Source of the DNA: Nepenthes gracilis
Taxonomy: Eukaryota > Streptophyta > Magnoliopsida > Caryophyllales > Nepenthaceae
Assembly: GCA_033239525.1 (NCBI GenBank)
Contig: BSYO01000003.1
Span: 10,038,001 to 10,102,000, forward strand
DNA: 64,000 nt
Reading direction: 5' to 3'
The notes beneath the pieces are model-generated. The model was not told the origin of the DNA. It saw only the letters and a program-made list of their open reading frames with translations, and did no database searches. This document shows positions 36,131 to 48,559 of the stretch, one piece after another (within the stretch, counting starts at the first letter, position 1; every line of letters begins with the position of its first letter). The position numbers were made by a program, and so were the translations under genes.

Positions 36131-36420
36131 GTGCCTTGGACCTAGGGAGGGTCCACAGAGAATGTATGTTCAAGCCATTGGTTCCAACAAGTACACTCGG
36201 ATGCTTTTCCTTAGTTATTAGACCATAATCACTTTGTCAGATGGATTTTGGCTAAGCCATTCAAGGAAAGACCGTGGATGCTTGGAAAGCTAGCTCTTAA
36301 AAAGAGGAACGTCAAGCTGCAGACAAAAAAGGAATGTTCTAAAAGATCAGATCAATGCCAGAGTCACCCAAGGCATTTCTGCTATCACACATGCCAAAGG
36401 TTGAGATACTCAAACCTTTT

Positions 36421-36433
36421 GATAGGGGGCTAG
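36421..36433 (+). other. Polypurine tract of the 30-37 kb gypsy element
   Basis: GATAGGGGGCTAG lies directly before the TG of the 3' LTR. Confidence 0.7.
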
Positions 36434-37450
36434 TGATGGCTAGCAATACCCAGGGTATAGATAAAAAGTTTGAAAATTAGGCCCACATCTCAAGAGATCC
36501 ATGAGGTTGATTTGGCTCAATTGGCTAAATTAGCTCAAGAGGCTCAAGGACTTAAGTCCACGGCCCAAGAGGCCTAGAGGTTGAGTCGGTTCGAGAGGCT
36601 GACTTAGATTGGATGGCTTGAGGACTTCGTAAGAAACCAAAGTCTCCAATGAAGCCCCGAGGACATGGCACTGAAGATATGGCACTAACAGCTCGAAGAC
36701 TTATTGCTGACCAAGCCCTTAGTTGAAACTAGAGGACTTTTGTTGCCAAGTGTCGCAGATGTGATAAATGCCAAAAGCCTTTATTAAGGATGAAGACTTA
36801 AAGACATCTCTGACGGCATGAGCGCAGGAAAGGAAGCTTAGGATGACCGAGGATGCTAACTCAGATTGTTGGCTTTTGCAAAGGCACACACAATACCTGC
36901 AACACGCAATCTTCATAATAAATGATGACTTACAGAGTAGGTGTGATCACTGCAGAAGTGACGTCTCATAGCCCGCATATATGCAATGCCTCTGACATGG
37001 CAAAATGGATTTGCAGAGTTGGTGGCAGGTTCCTCCGCACACACCTACTCCACATGGATGCTCCACGTAGGAAGATTCAAACCCATATATAAGTATTTAC
37101 TATATACTTAACAAATACGAAACTTTCTATACTTGCATTTACACTCAAAGAGAGAGAAATCAAGTTACGCATATTGCAAACTGAGAGAACATTTGTAATA
37201 GCAAGAGTGATCCTTGAGAGTCACCATTACAATCCGTTCTCCTCCCTTTGTACTCAAACACCTAGTTAGTGGAAATGTTCTCCGACTCAGAGCCCTATGA
37301 TTTTTTCATCTCATTTAAAAGAGAATTTTTTACGTAAAAATAATGCATGTTACTACCTCTCTCTCCCTTCTTTATACTTAAAATCTACACTTGTTTTACT
37401 CTGCATTCGAGTCCTCATCCGTATAGTGATCAGGATCCGAGGACGCAACA
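36434..37450 (+). repeat. 3' LTR of the 30-37 kb gypsy element
   Basis: Begins TGATGGCTAGC and ends GACGCAACA. It matches 29804-30809 along its length. Confidence 0.9.
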
Positions 37451-37455
37451 CTTCC

Positions 37456-38917
37456 TTTGAAAATAAAAGAGTTGACACCATGAAAGTGAAAAAGCACTCT
37501 CATGTAAAAACAGCGATACTGACATGATAATATGCTAACTAATCCATAGTTAAGATTAAATTAATATTTTGTATATCCAACAATATAAAATCTATTGATA
37601 ACTCGTAGCCATGAATTCAAAATACACACCTAGAGTATATAATATAGGCTATCAATGGCTTATTCATAGGTAAACACTGCTAATGGATGATCCCAAAATC
37701 ATAGGTGGTGAGCACAAATGGTATAAAAATTTTGGGGATACAAATAAATACATAGATCCTAAATTAACAATAATGTGCAGAATCTTCAAAAATTTAAAAT
37801 TTATCTTCCACCACCGAAGGGAACACTTCATCATCCTTACTCATGATGGCATATGCCTTCCTAAAGCACTAGGATTTCCGCTTACCTGTCACAACGAATG
37901 GGGGCATTTCTTGATTGTATGATTGGATAGGCCGCAATCAAAATATGCTCCATATTGCCTGTAGTAAGGATTCTCTTCATAGAAACATCCACAAAACTTG
38001 CAGGATGTCATTGAGTGCTATCCTCCTAGTGTCCCTTAGACCTCCTCAGCTTTTTGGTTTCCTTCTCTCAATACTTAAACCACTTATGGGATTCTATTAA
38101 TCTTGAAATTTATACTTCATGACCCGTAGTTTTTTTCCTTAAAAAATCTCTCAATCTTCTATTCAATGTGTAAGGCTCGATTCAACATCTCACCATAAAT
38201 CCTCAGTTGAAATAATATTAAGAGCTTTTAGATTGTATTATTCAAACTTGTAAAATATTTCATGTCAACTTAACTTCATTAAATACTAAGTGTGGTACAA
38301 ATCAGGCTAGCTCACTACATTTTGCATTGTATTTTGACATGGAGCAGTTTCATTGTCGTGGTCTTGAAAATCTATCATTTTTCAACTCTTAGAGGCTCAC
38401 CAAAAAGTACTTGTTAAGAAAGCCTCCATTAACACCTCCCACAAAATCTCATCATTGTCTTGATCCAAAACTCTCTTGGTCATGCCTCACCAAGGGTTGA
38501 CCTCCGCATCAAGCTTGTACACGAACAACCTTACCTTTTTATTCTTTAGGCACCTGATAATTTTAGATGGTTTTTTCATCCTTTGGATTCATATTTCAAC
38601 TTTGGCAAGATCCAAATTGCTCAAGAAATTGGGACCACAGCCTTTCGTGAATTTCTTGTAGGTCGTCACCCCCCCTCCCGTGTTTCCTCTCACTGTACTA
38701 TCCTTGACATGTCTTGGATTTCAGGGTGGTGCATGGACCAAACGGTCCATAATCTTAGTCATCTTGCCATAAGTTTGAGACGCTCAATCTCTCAGTTAAC
38801 CTTCCATTGCCTTGGTTGCTAGACATCTTTATACGTATCACACCATAATTTACAGAAAACTATATTTTCTTAATCATTTGAAAAGTCTCTCTTATAAATT
38901 GCTCTGATATTATAACT
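37456..38917 (-). pseudogene. Gag and protease relic of the older Ty3/gypsy element
   Basis: On the minus strand, starting next to the primer site, pieces of gag can be followed: FHERLWSQFLEQFG-like residues (about 38600-38660), DNDEILWEVLMEAF (about 38440-38470), then MSKYNAKCSELA.FVPHLVF..VKL (about 38290-38350). These match the gypsy gag motif (V..YEAKF.ELARFAPHLV..E..K). Further on GKAYAIMSKDDEVFPSVVED (37800-37860) matches the gag-protease junction of chromovirus-type elements (GR.YA.........VV.G). Many stops and frameshifts. Plus-strand frames here (for example 37683-38822) are shadows. Confidence 0.65.
38901..38913 (-). other. Primer binding site of the older gypsy element
   Basis: The minus strand reads ATAATATCAGAGC, two changes from TGGTATCAGAGC. 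It sits between the gag relic and the LTR that starts at 38918, which fixes the element's orientation. Confidence 0.65.
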
Positions 38918-40475
38918 TGTCACAACTTAAATTATTAATATAAAATTAGATCTCAAAAATTTAAACCATAATTCTGTATAAATCTTTATTTATGATTTTA
39001 CAATACACATTTACTATTTTGCCTCAAGATTTGGTTAAATTTACCTTTATAAGACCTCAAACTTCCAAATCTGCTTAACCATAATGGTATAATATCTATA
39101 ATACAACCCATATGAGGTATTACGAATCAATAATATATAAGCCAACTAAATGATGGCCTCATGGCCACGCTGTATCAAATTTATATACCAAATCGTACTT
39201 AAAATGTTAAAATTATTTATCCCACAACATCATCAAAATCCATAAACATATTCTTCTCAATCATGACCCTCCAACAATGAATACTTGCCAATCTAAAACT
39301 CGTCAAAAATCATAAGCCTGCTAATTTGAAGAAATGATGATATAATGTGTGTTAAATGCTTGGCAATTTAATATGAGGTATAGCAATAAACTTTAGTGGT
39401 CAAAATGTACAAAATGAATAATGAACCAAAGGCTAGATATAAATTTTATTGGCTATAGATGAAGATTGATTTACATGATACCCTGCATACATGATTCATA
39501 CTTCATAATTCAAAATATATAGATTGGCAATTTGCATATCATTCCTATATAATGTGTCTTTGATTTGAGTTTTGGACGAATTTGGGTTTAGCTAGTCCTT
39601 GGACTCGTATAACGTAGGATCCGATCTCCATCCTGCGTGGCTTGGATCCTGCACACCACAATAAAAGACGAAAAGTTAGAGAAAAATAGCGAAACTCGCT
39701 TCCCGATTTATCTTCTAACACTTAAATCAATAATCTTCATTCCAAGATGAAGAGGGTAAAAACAGAATATGCTAGAAATGATGCTAGGATGGAAATTGTG
39801 AGTTTAACTCGGAGGTGCACCGATGTGGAGTGGCTTTAGGTTGTAGTGCGCTCATAGAGAGAAGCTTTTAGACCATCGTGTTTGTAGAGAGCGAGCAGTG
39901 AGTAAGAGAATGGTAATTGATCCCTTGGAGAGTGGATCGCTTGTGTGAATTTGAATATTTTAGAGCGCGTCCCCTTGGAGTGTATCCCTAGGGCGTTTTA
40001 TAGTCATCGAACCTCACCACCTTTCCTTAGCAGCAAGGCAGGTTGCCCAGACCATTTAAGGGGATCCTTTTCATCTATCGAGGGGATGCAGGCGCCATTT
40101 AAGGTTCGCAACAGCCGGAAGGAATGATTCATTCCTCTATGGAGATTTTGCATGCCATGAATATTGAAACTTCTATTGTGAGTAGGTTGTCATCTAGAAA
40201 GATTCTTGATATCGCGGCCAATTTGGACAGATGACCCATTTTGCGTAGGAAAGGGTTCATGGGTCGCTCCCAATTTGGGCCACATTCGGTTTGGGTTGCA
40301 CTCGTTTGTCTAAAGGTCCTCTCCGGTTATTTGGAGTATTGGCCGTCTTCTAGACTAGCGGATTGCACTTCTTCTGGGCTGATCCCCTTTTAGACTAGCC
40401 CATTTCAGCTATTCTCATCACTATATATAAACTTTTACCCACTATTATAATCCATGGGTGAGTCTTAATATGACT
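38918..40475 (-). repeat. 5' LTR of the older gypsy element, split by an insertion
   Basis: On the plus strand it begins TGTCACAACTT next to the primer site and ends near ATATGACT. It matches 29400-29749. At 39550-40420 it is interrupted by a separate repeat; joining the outer parts restores the order seen in the uninterrupted copy. Confidence 0.6.
39550..40420. mobile_element. Solo LTR inserted in the older gypsy LTR
   Basis: An 871-base insertion absent from the related LTR fragment at 29.4-29.75 kb. It is GC-richer than its host. It is flanked by CTATA on both sides (39545-39549, 40421-40425). Its ends read TAATGTGTC and TCTCATCA; TA would be a mutated TG, giving the TGATG...CATCA ends common in gypsy LTRs. 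A 60-codon plus-strand frame inside is not a gene. Family not identified. Confidence 0.5.
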
Positions 40476-43400
40476 CTCTATTATTCATAATATATTTTGA
40501 TATGTTATGATATATATTTTTAATCAATTTCTTACAATGGTTTATTTAAAAGAAACATAAAAAAATTTTTACAAAACAAATATATATATATTTTGAATTT
40601 GGACATCAAATACTTAAATTAAATTAGAAATTTCTCGATGATTCTTACAAATTAAAGAACATCCAAGAAGATATTTTTTTTTTTTATCAAACATTATAAA
40701 TTTTAAAATTTATCAATGAATTTTAATAATTTTCATGTACATGGATAATATATTTCAAACCTTGAGAAAATTTTAGAATAAATGGTATACATATAAGCTA
40801 AATATTAAAAAAACAAAAATGAGCATTTGTATAAAAATTAAGAACATGAAATATTTGATTATGAGTCAATATAAGAAAAAAAATTCAAAGAATTTCAGCA
40901 AAAGTACGAATAATTAGGTTTAAAAATTACTTGATTTAATTTAATTTTAAATATTTCTTTAAGGTTTGGCTTCATAATCTCATTCATTTTCTCATTTTCT
41001 CTCATTTTCATCTTTTTTCTTTTTTCATTTTTTGAATTCTCGTAAAATGACTTATAAATGATTGGATACTCTATTAAACATAGTCAACATGTGTGTACTA
41101 ATTATACATTTATCAGATGTGAAGGCCAATTTCAACATTCATATATACGCCCATTATGCATGCATTAGGTATAGAGTTATTAGAACAAATATATACAAAA
41201 GTCCCTTTTAAACACATCATGCATTAAGCTAATAGCTTTAATAAATATGTGCTACTCATGAACAGTTCAACTCTTATAATTTGATTAGAATCCATAATTA
41301 TTCTTAATAATTTATTTAATAATTATAATTTAAATATTTATATATCAAAATTGGTATTTGAATCTTACAATTAAAATAAGGAAAAAGTCTCAAATTTAAC
41401 ACCCCTCCTAAAAATCCCCAACCCTCAAGTAATATCCCTCTCTGAACCCCTAAAAGTCTCCTTTCCAACCCAAATACAAATCAAGTTTGATCAATTTCTC
41501 AACATTATAACAACATACTTTGATTTATTGATTCCTACCCCTCCAACTTCTTTTTCTCTTTCCTCCTCTTCTTCTGCCCCCTCTCTCTCTCCTCTCGATC
41601 TATCTAATCAGCATTATATTTTATTTCCTCGAATTTCCATGCAAGGTTTCATGATGTATCAGTAAGATATGCATGGTTGGTTGACAGGATTAAGTGAAAG
41701 AAAAAAGCTAGTTAATCAAAGTGAGATTGTAATAAATATAATGTTATTTAGTTTGTGAGAAGGGTTGCCATTATTATGACTAATTTTTTTATAGCATGAA
41801 AGTACATTGTTAGGTGTTTCATGGCCGGCCATTGATCATCATTGATTGACATTATTGGTATTATTATTGATGAGGATTTGATATTTTTTTCTTTTTAACT
41901 AGATTATCAAGAATTTTACCATTACGATATTTAACAAAATTTTCTTTATTTTTCATAAAAAAAATATACTAACAACTATTTTTTTTTGTTCATAATTATC
42001 CTTCTCTAACCTAACAGTACAATAATCATTAAGTCTAATAAATATAGAATCAAAATTTTTTTTTTTGGGGTTTATTTCTCCTACCAAACAGCACCAAAGA
42101 GTAGTAGTAATATTTGTGCCCGTACTCATTACTCCTAGTTACTTGTGCAACATATCAACTTGTTTCTTAGGTCAAGCAGATAAAAGAGCAAATATCACAT
42201 GCAATCACCCGTGAGATGTACTCCACAGCACAACAGCTACGCATGGGCTGTTTATGGATCAGCTCATTTAGCCATTGGGACTCGTTTAGGGTTAATTGCA
42301 CGTAAAGATAATGCATGTGTACGTAATTGGTCACTCCTAATTTTACTTGTAATTGCAGTAACTCAGTCATTAGTTACCGCCAGACAAAGCATCTTGTTGG
42401 CATTGCTAGTTGATCGTGAGGTTTATTACTAATTAAGAAATCATTATTAATTAATCATCATAAGATTAGCTTCTTCAGTGTAGACATTTGATTATTCGAG
42501 ATGTTAACCAATTCAAACATGTATATATGTACTTGTAAGTAACTTTATGCGCACAATGGGGACAACTTCTAGAAATAAATGGACCCATCACCACCCTTTG
42601 TGCAAATATTAAAAAAAATAGTTTTTAATATTAGAAAAAAAAATTAAATTGGACCGGCCGGCTATGCAAAGCCATCGCCCAGGTAATTTTTATCAAAAAA
42701 TTACGTAAATTAATTCGTGGTGATCTTCTTTTATTGGCTTGATATAAACTCCAATAGGCTAGGCTTGTAATTAAAGATTACAGGTGAGAGATTTTTATAA
42801 ACTTAAAGTACAAGACTTTATAAAAAAATATGAAAATTTTTAAAGTGGTCTATAACTATCTAAAAAGACAATGCAAACTGTGAATCTTGAAGATCTGAGC
42901 CACTCACCTTTCTCTAAACAGGAAGAAATATTTTGTCCCATTGTTTTTAGAAGTTTTGTAAATTGCCTACCAAAGTAGTTTATAGATGAAATTTACTCAA
43001 ATACCAAGTCGAACTCTCTGATCAATTTTCATTTGAGAGAAAATTTATGTAAAAATTCTAGCACCAGTGCTTTAACCAGCATCAATCTGACTTTAAGAAA
43101 AAATAATTAAGTTAATTGATAACTCAAAATACAATATCTTATCATGAATTTGAACAATTATATATAATGTGTAGTAATAATTTTAATATAATAAAATTAT
43201 TAAAATTTCACATTTTTGTATAATTTGGTTGTAATTTCTTGATAATGCAAGCACTTTGACAAAAGTCTAAGATTTAGTTAATGCTATAAAATAAGAAACA
43301 TTGTCATGCTCACTCCGCAAAGCATATACTGCTATATATGTAGGTCGGCAACTATAGGTGGGCCTATTACAAAGAAAGCAGCCTATTGGAAAAAAAAAAA

Positions 43401-43700
43401 AACTAATATTAATTCGTAGTTTGCCTAACCTTCATCCTTTATATTTTCTAATTTCCTTCACATTAAGAGGACAAACAAAAGGAAATAGAATGGGTTGGAG
43501 ATGAACGATTTAAAATTGAAGTTAAAAAAAATTAAAAATATAAGTAAATGGTTTTTTTGGATGGTTTTATTTTTTTTATGTTATAATTATTTTGATATTT
43601 TAATTTTATAAAAAATAAAAAATATATATACATATTTTTTAAGGTGGGTAAGGCATACTTGTACTCTCCTCAGCTTAGTTTATCATTGGTAATATTTTTT
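40476..43700. other. Intergenic AT-rich region, no gene supported
   Basis: A pyrimidine-rich tract at 41535-41610 (TCTTTTTCTCTTTCCTCCTC and onward) followed by ATGCAAGGTTTC looks like a plant 5' leader, but no coding sequence follows. Overlapping 67- and 77-codon frames at 42167-42432 on both strands show no domain. The sequence between is AT-rich. Confidence 0.4.
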
Positions 43701-44914
43701 AAAGTAGAGGGCTTTTCTTATTCGTAAGACAAATTTTTTGATTGAAGTACATAGTTTATATGCCCATTCTGTAGCACTATTGACACAAGAAATGTTCCTC
43801 CCATATTGGAAATAACTTCTTTTTGTGTGTCAGTTTCTCGATAATTACGATATTTCTTAACACCAAATCATTAATGTCGAACACTCATACCTTGATTCTC
43901 ATCCCAAATGTAAGATGGAGTTCTTAATTTTGTTTTTGAATGTAAGATGGAGTTTTAGCCCCTAATATCACCAAACAAGTCTGGCTTAAAATAAAGTTAT
44001 AAATTGAGGGTAAATCTACTATCAAGAAATTCAATTGATAGGATGAAGTCCTTTGATGCATCTCTATCGTGGCTTCTGTGTATGATTCCCTTTACTTGAA
44101 TCGACATGTTGATTAAACCGTACAAAGGTCTATCGGATAGTTCTATTTGATGATATTTTAGTTCTAACTTTATATATGCATCAAAATAGGAAATATTTCC
44201 AAAACTTTTCTTATTAATAAAATTTCAGCTAGCAATCATTGATCCCATCTAACATGAGGATTGATTTAGCAAGATGGTAATAATGAGAGAACATTATATG
44301 AATTATATCGTTATTAACAAAACTAATGACTTTTTTTTTTGCAATCCCTATCTTTTCTCTCTTGCTGGAGAAAACTTCATCCAAATTCTCCTTGCCCTCG
44401 CTGGTTTGATTTACACTATGTTAATGACTCTGACTCATAGGGATTTTTTGAGTGGTTCTTTGCCATTGTTATCCTTCTTCTAGGTGATTTTGGAATTGTG
44501 CAAGTATTTTTTCGGCACCCCTTTTGGATAGTGCCTTAGTTACTTTTTACATTGTATTATAGTATTTGGTGTTATGACTTAGAGATTGATAATTCAGGCA
44601 GCATTTGGACCGATCTTCTCATTCTATGTTATTAATTGGCTTGTATTACTTCAAGAACTTTTCATTCTTGATATATATTAAAATATTGGTCGGGTATCAG
44701 TTAGGGGTTTGAAGTATATCCTTTTGAATGTCCGGCATGTGTCCTGCCTGATTCTCCATTGCTTCGAAAAATCATGAGTAGCTTGGTTGTTGTTGTGCGT
44801 GCACTTTCCTTGTCTTAATATACTCTAGTGAGACACATAGTTAGGGCCCACCAGCCTCTTGGTATTGTTAGCTTCATTTGTCGTAATATAAGCTAGGGGT
44901 GATGGTCTTTACCT
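43701..44914. other. Unassigned, probably decayed retrotransposon DNA
   Basis: Lies downstream (on the minus strand) of the gag relic at 44.9-45.3 kb. Weak resemblance to the post-capsid part of gypsy gag (FKPLTDTRPIF near 44690-44730 on the minus strand) suggests the relic extends here, but most of it is unreadable. The 69-codon plus-strand frame at 44274-44483 has no domain. Confidence 0.35.
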
Positions 44915-45330
44915 TCAAAAATATCTTGGGGTCTTACTGAGTAGTTTAAAGAAATTGTCGGGTGGAATGGTCACTATAAAAGCATTTAACCTTACCTCAT
45001 TACTAAGTTTTAAGATATTATAAGCTTGGGCGTTGAATCAGTTGAAGAAGCACTTGATGGTCCCATTGGGAGCTTGGTTGATCCTACAATATGTGAGGGC
45101 TACTTTTTCTACTCTCTTACTAGAGACAAAATGTGAGAAGAATTTGTTTGCCAAATTCTAAAATGTTTTGATAGAGATTGGTTTTAACTTGTATAACCAA
45201 ATTCAACCATCTCCCTTTAGCATTAAATAAAAACAAAGATATAAGGAGGCATCCCCTATGTTTGGGAAGTTGAGTGGGATACAAAAATGGTCAATGTGAA
45301 CTATTAAATTAGCACTTCATCTTATAAATT
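44915..45330 (-). pseudogene. Isolated Ty3/gypsy gag (capsid) relic
   Basis: A single minus-strand frame with only three internal stops reads HIDHFCIPLNFPNIGDASLY, then IWLYKLKPISIKTF, NLANKFFSHFVSSKRVEKV, and KLSNEVRLNAFIVTIPPDNF. These follow the Retrotrans_gag order (...LF.ltLkGaA..Wf..LpP.SI.sF..La..F...F.SSkr..K....L...rQ...E....f..RF...a...). The Tat-type SSKR..K block is clear. No LTR or primer site could be placed around it, so it is an orphan fragment of an element different from the two Tat copies nearby. Confidence 0.7.
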
Positions 45331-46144
45331 CAGAGTCGACATTTTAAATTTTGGAGAGAAGGCATGCCCCCCTATTCTCAAAAGTGAATGGGGTATGACC
45401 TAATCGGATTGTGCCGTTGGCAAGGTTCTTTTGATGACCTATTAATCTATTCTTTTAATTATTTTCTCCACTTTAATCATAAAGGCTATCCTTTTAATGT
45501 TAATGAAGGCTCTCAATTTTGAGTGATTAGCAGATATATTTTATATATGTCTAATAGGGAGGGTACATGGGATGTTGCTAAAAGATCCCTTCTCCTAGTG
45601 AGAATGTCATTCAAAATCCCATATGTGTTGGGGGATTCTATCTCTCTGAATTTTTCTCCCTGTTTCTAAATTTTAAACAGCTTTCAAAGCACGATGAGAT
45701 AAAATAATAGTCCACCTCGTGGACTATTAATGAGCTAAGCCTGGAACGTATCTTTTTGGAGACAGATTTTCTTTTTTTTTTTTTTAGACCACCTCTTTAA
45801 GGTTGATGCTTAAGATAGGGGACCACAATCTGACGAGGCTAATCCCAAAATCAGCCCCTAAGGGTACTTTAGCATCTGAAGTATGTCTTGGAGTTGGGCG
45901 ACCATCACTCCAATGTTTAATATTATTGGTGAATGAATACTCAATTGGCTATTGTTATTTTGAGGGGCATCATGAGAGGGAATGCCCCGAGGATGTTTAC
46001 TTGATTGACCATATGCTTGAGTTTTACCACGACAAATATGGAACTTCGTGAGTGTATTCTTATTTTCGGGAGGAACAAGTTTGATAAACTTATTATCATA
46101 AATGACATCATTGATACATACTTGAGAATATAGATTTGATTTAG
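45331..46144. other. Probably N-terminal gag relic and spacer
   Basis: On the minus strand this precedes the capsid relic and may hold the worn start of the same gag. An 82-codon plus-strand frame (45803-46051) contains CYFEGHHERECPEDV, which looks a little like a zinc knuckle but lacks the first cysteine spacing, so I do not call it. Confidence 0.3.
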
Positions 46145-46171
46145 AAGATTCTAAATCAGATTTAGAATCTT
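46145..46171. repeat. Near-perfect palindrome, 13-bp arms
   Basis: AAGATTCTAAATC, one central A, then GATTTAGAATCTT. The arms match perfectly with a 1-base loop, which would form a cruciform rather than a transcription hairpin. No associated gene is seen. Confidence 0.7.
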
Positions 46172-47819
46172 TTATTTCGAATATTGTATACCATATACTA
46201 AAATGAAAGTTTCAAAGAAACTAAAACTCACTTTTCGAATAATCATCCAAGTACTCAAGTCAATTTTTTAAGCTAAACAATTTAAGTTATAAGGAGATAG
46301 AGAGAGAAAAATGTTGAGGATTAGGCACCATATTTTGTGAAGAGGAAGAGATATTTAGAGGACATATTTTGAAACCCCATGGCTAACACACTAAGAGATG
46401 TGATACTAATCATTGGAGATGAAACTGATTTTCGGATATTAGGATATTCTCATGCTAACTCTTGTGTATTTTTTCTATCTTGAGTATCAAACCTTTAATA
46501 CCCTTTCCATATCAAGGGGCAGATATTTATAGTCGCATAAGGACCAACAATAATTTCTTCATTAAGGAGTTGCTAGACAATCACCCACATATCTAGAGTG
46601 GATAGTCAACAATTATCCCACGCATCCTAAAACATGTTGATTGAGCACATTGGAGGTGCTTGGCTGGAATTTGAGGCATTGGCTACGTCCGTGATGCTAG
46701 TCTTCCAACAAAAACGTCCACGATGCTAGTCTACCAACAAAAACATCAACTCTATATTCTCTAATCCATCTTGCATGGTTTGAATTTACAGTTATGACAA
46801 TCAAATAATCTGATTCTCCAGTTGATATCTAATAGTTTATAGTTTGATTGATCGCCTAGGTTTTAAACCGTTGGGACTTTTTTGAAGCACCCTGCGGGTA
46901 CTCTCATTTTTGGAGCTCAGGGGCCCTACACTACACTGATCTTGGCACAATGGCTGTATGAGTGAAATTAGACGGTCGTCAGTTTTTCTTTTCTTAATTT
47001 ACAAATGAAAAAAAAAAACCTGCATGTTCTTGGCAATTGGATTTCATCAAGCCAAGGACATGTAGTGCAGATTCTTTGTCACAGTCAATGCGACGCAGTG
47101 CCCCTCAGGTACTAAGTTTTGAGGCTTTTCATGTCCAACTTTATAAGTTTTGGGGGCTTCCTTTGTGACAATGCGCTCAGGCAATGGTTTGTAATTGTTT
47201 TGATTTTTTTGGTAGATTGGACAGAGCCTATTGAAATTAAAAAATTAAAAGAAAAGAAATTAAAATGAGTCATGTATATGGATATTAAATTATAGGAGAA
47301 TTGTAAATGATTGAAAGATTTAATATCTATGTTTGAAGAAAAGAGAAAAAAAAGTATAAATTAATAGGGAGTGAACTCCATCAATTGTCCATCCCCAAGC
47401 TTCAATATTCTGAAATCCCATAAAAGAATATTAAGAATGTTTGTTAAGATATCCAAAATTAAGCTTTAGAATAAAATTTATGAAATTATAAAATTCAAAG
47501 AATTTAAATTAAATGATCATATAATTATAAAAATATAATTTAAACACTTTGAATTTTATAATTAAATATAAATTATATAATTTCTTTTAAAATATAATTT
47601 TTGAATTCCGCATTAACAACTTTCTATGACCGGCATGTGTGATAACTGTAATTACGTCGAATCATTATACGGTGTTAGATTTCTCTAATATCCGACGGTA
47701 CGATCTTAAATAATTTATTATTTATTATTTTTATTTTTGTTTTTGTTTTTATTTTTTATAGAATAAAATATTTAAAATATTTACCATCTATTTTAATTTT
47801 AAAAAATAAATATTTAAAT
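46172..47819. other. Spacer, possibly with a worn LTR
   Basis: A moderately GC block at about 46480-47220 has no coding frame. It could be the LTR of the element that left the gag relic at 45 kb, but I found no matching second copy in the window. The rest is AT-rich. Confidence 0.35.
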
Positions 47820-48214
47820 TTGCAAAAAGGGGGAGGGAGAGAGAGTGGCACGGATCCTACGTAAAAACCCCTTCTTTTTAAATAGGAAAATCGAGGACTT
47901 TGAGAACTAGCTCCACTATAACAATAATACCAAGCAGAAGTATGTGTGCAAAAAGGGGGAGAGAGTGTGTAGGTGTAAAGTGGAATACTTATATGGTGAA
48001 ATTTTCTTGCCACAAAACAAATCTATTTTACCGTGTCGTGAAATCTTTTAAAATGAGAAAAGAAAATCACAAAATTTTAGTTTGAGATGTGTCCACGGGT
48101 CGGGGCCTCTTAGCCTTCTTTGCTATAATGTGTTCGGGGTGGGATTCAGGACGTGGACCCATTTTGTGTAAATGGGCTTTATGTTTAAACATCGGGTGGA
48201 TCTGCTACCCATCA
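47820..48214 (-). repeat. 3' LTR of the 48-57 kb element, deleted and rearranged
   Basis: About 395 bases against 768 in the 5' LTR. The inner end matches (GGCTTTATGTTT...CTACCCATCA). The segment TGTGCAAAAAGGG..GAGAGAG of the 5' LTR occurs twice here (47820 and 47941). Blocks ATACTTATAT(A/G)GTG and TCTATTTT.CCGTGTC are kept in order with the bases between them missing. The outer first 60 bases of the LTR are absent. Confidence 0.75.
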
Positions 48215-48559
48215 CTAGCCTCCATGCCAAAGGAGATCTTTTGATCAATCTTTGGCATCTTGTTGTTAAAAATAGTGTTAAGTCCTTACGCACTAGAAGT
48301 TTCTCTCTCTTCTTTAGGGGAAATATCCGAGGACTTTGCTGGGAGTGAAAACTCTGGGGACATTTTTTTTTTTTTTTGATAATGCTTTAGATCCCAAGGT
48401 CCGAGGATTTCCATCAAGTCTGAGATGTTGCCGTCTATCAATCGGTCAATCTGGCAAAATTTCGATCCATCAAAGTCCTCGAGGACAATAGTTGAATTGT
48501 GAAAGCCTTTTCGAGGGCAACCCTTGAATACTTATATGGTGGGCAAACTCCGGCAAAAT

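Larger units (their letters stand above)
29804..37450 (+). mobile_element. Tat-lineage Ty3/gypsy element with deleted pol and an antisense gene
   Basis: A 7.6-kb plus-strand element with LTRs at 29804-30809 and 36434-37450, primer site 30810-30828, polypurine tract 36421-36433 and flanks CTTCT/CTTCC that fit a 5-bp target duplication with one change. Gag, protease and the first part of RT are present. The rest of RT, RNase H and integrase are gone. A large minus-strand gene (34039-35924) occupies the space before the 3' LTR. Gag and the antisense gene are clearly related to those of the element at 47.8-56.9 kb. Such antisense extra ORFs are known in the Tat lineage. With pol deleted it could only have moved with help from another element. 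Confidence 0.9.

Noticed and set aside
42167..42432. Hydrophobic frame (AWAVYGSAHLAIGTRLGLIA) as an organelle-derived membrane protein
   Set aside because: The sequence does not match a plastid or mitochondrial gene I recognise, and frames are open on both strands over the same short stretch.
45803..46051. CYFEGHHERECPEDV as a zinc knuckle
   Set aside because: The C-X2-C-X4-H-X4-C spacing is not met.
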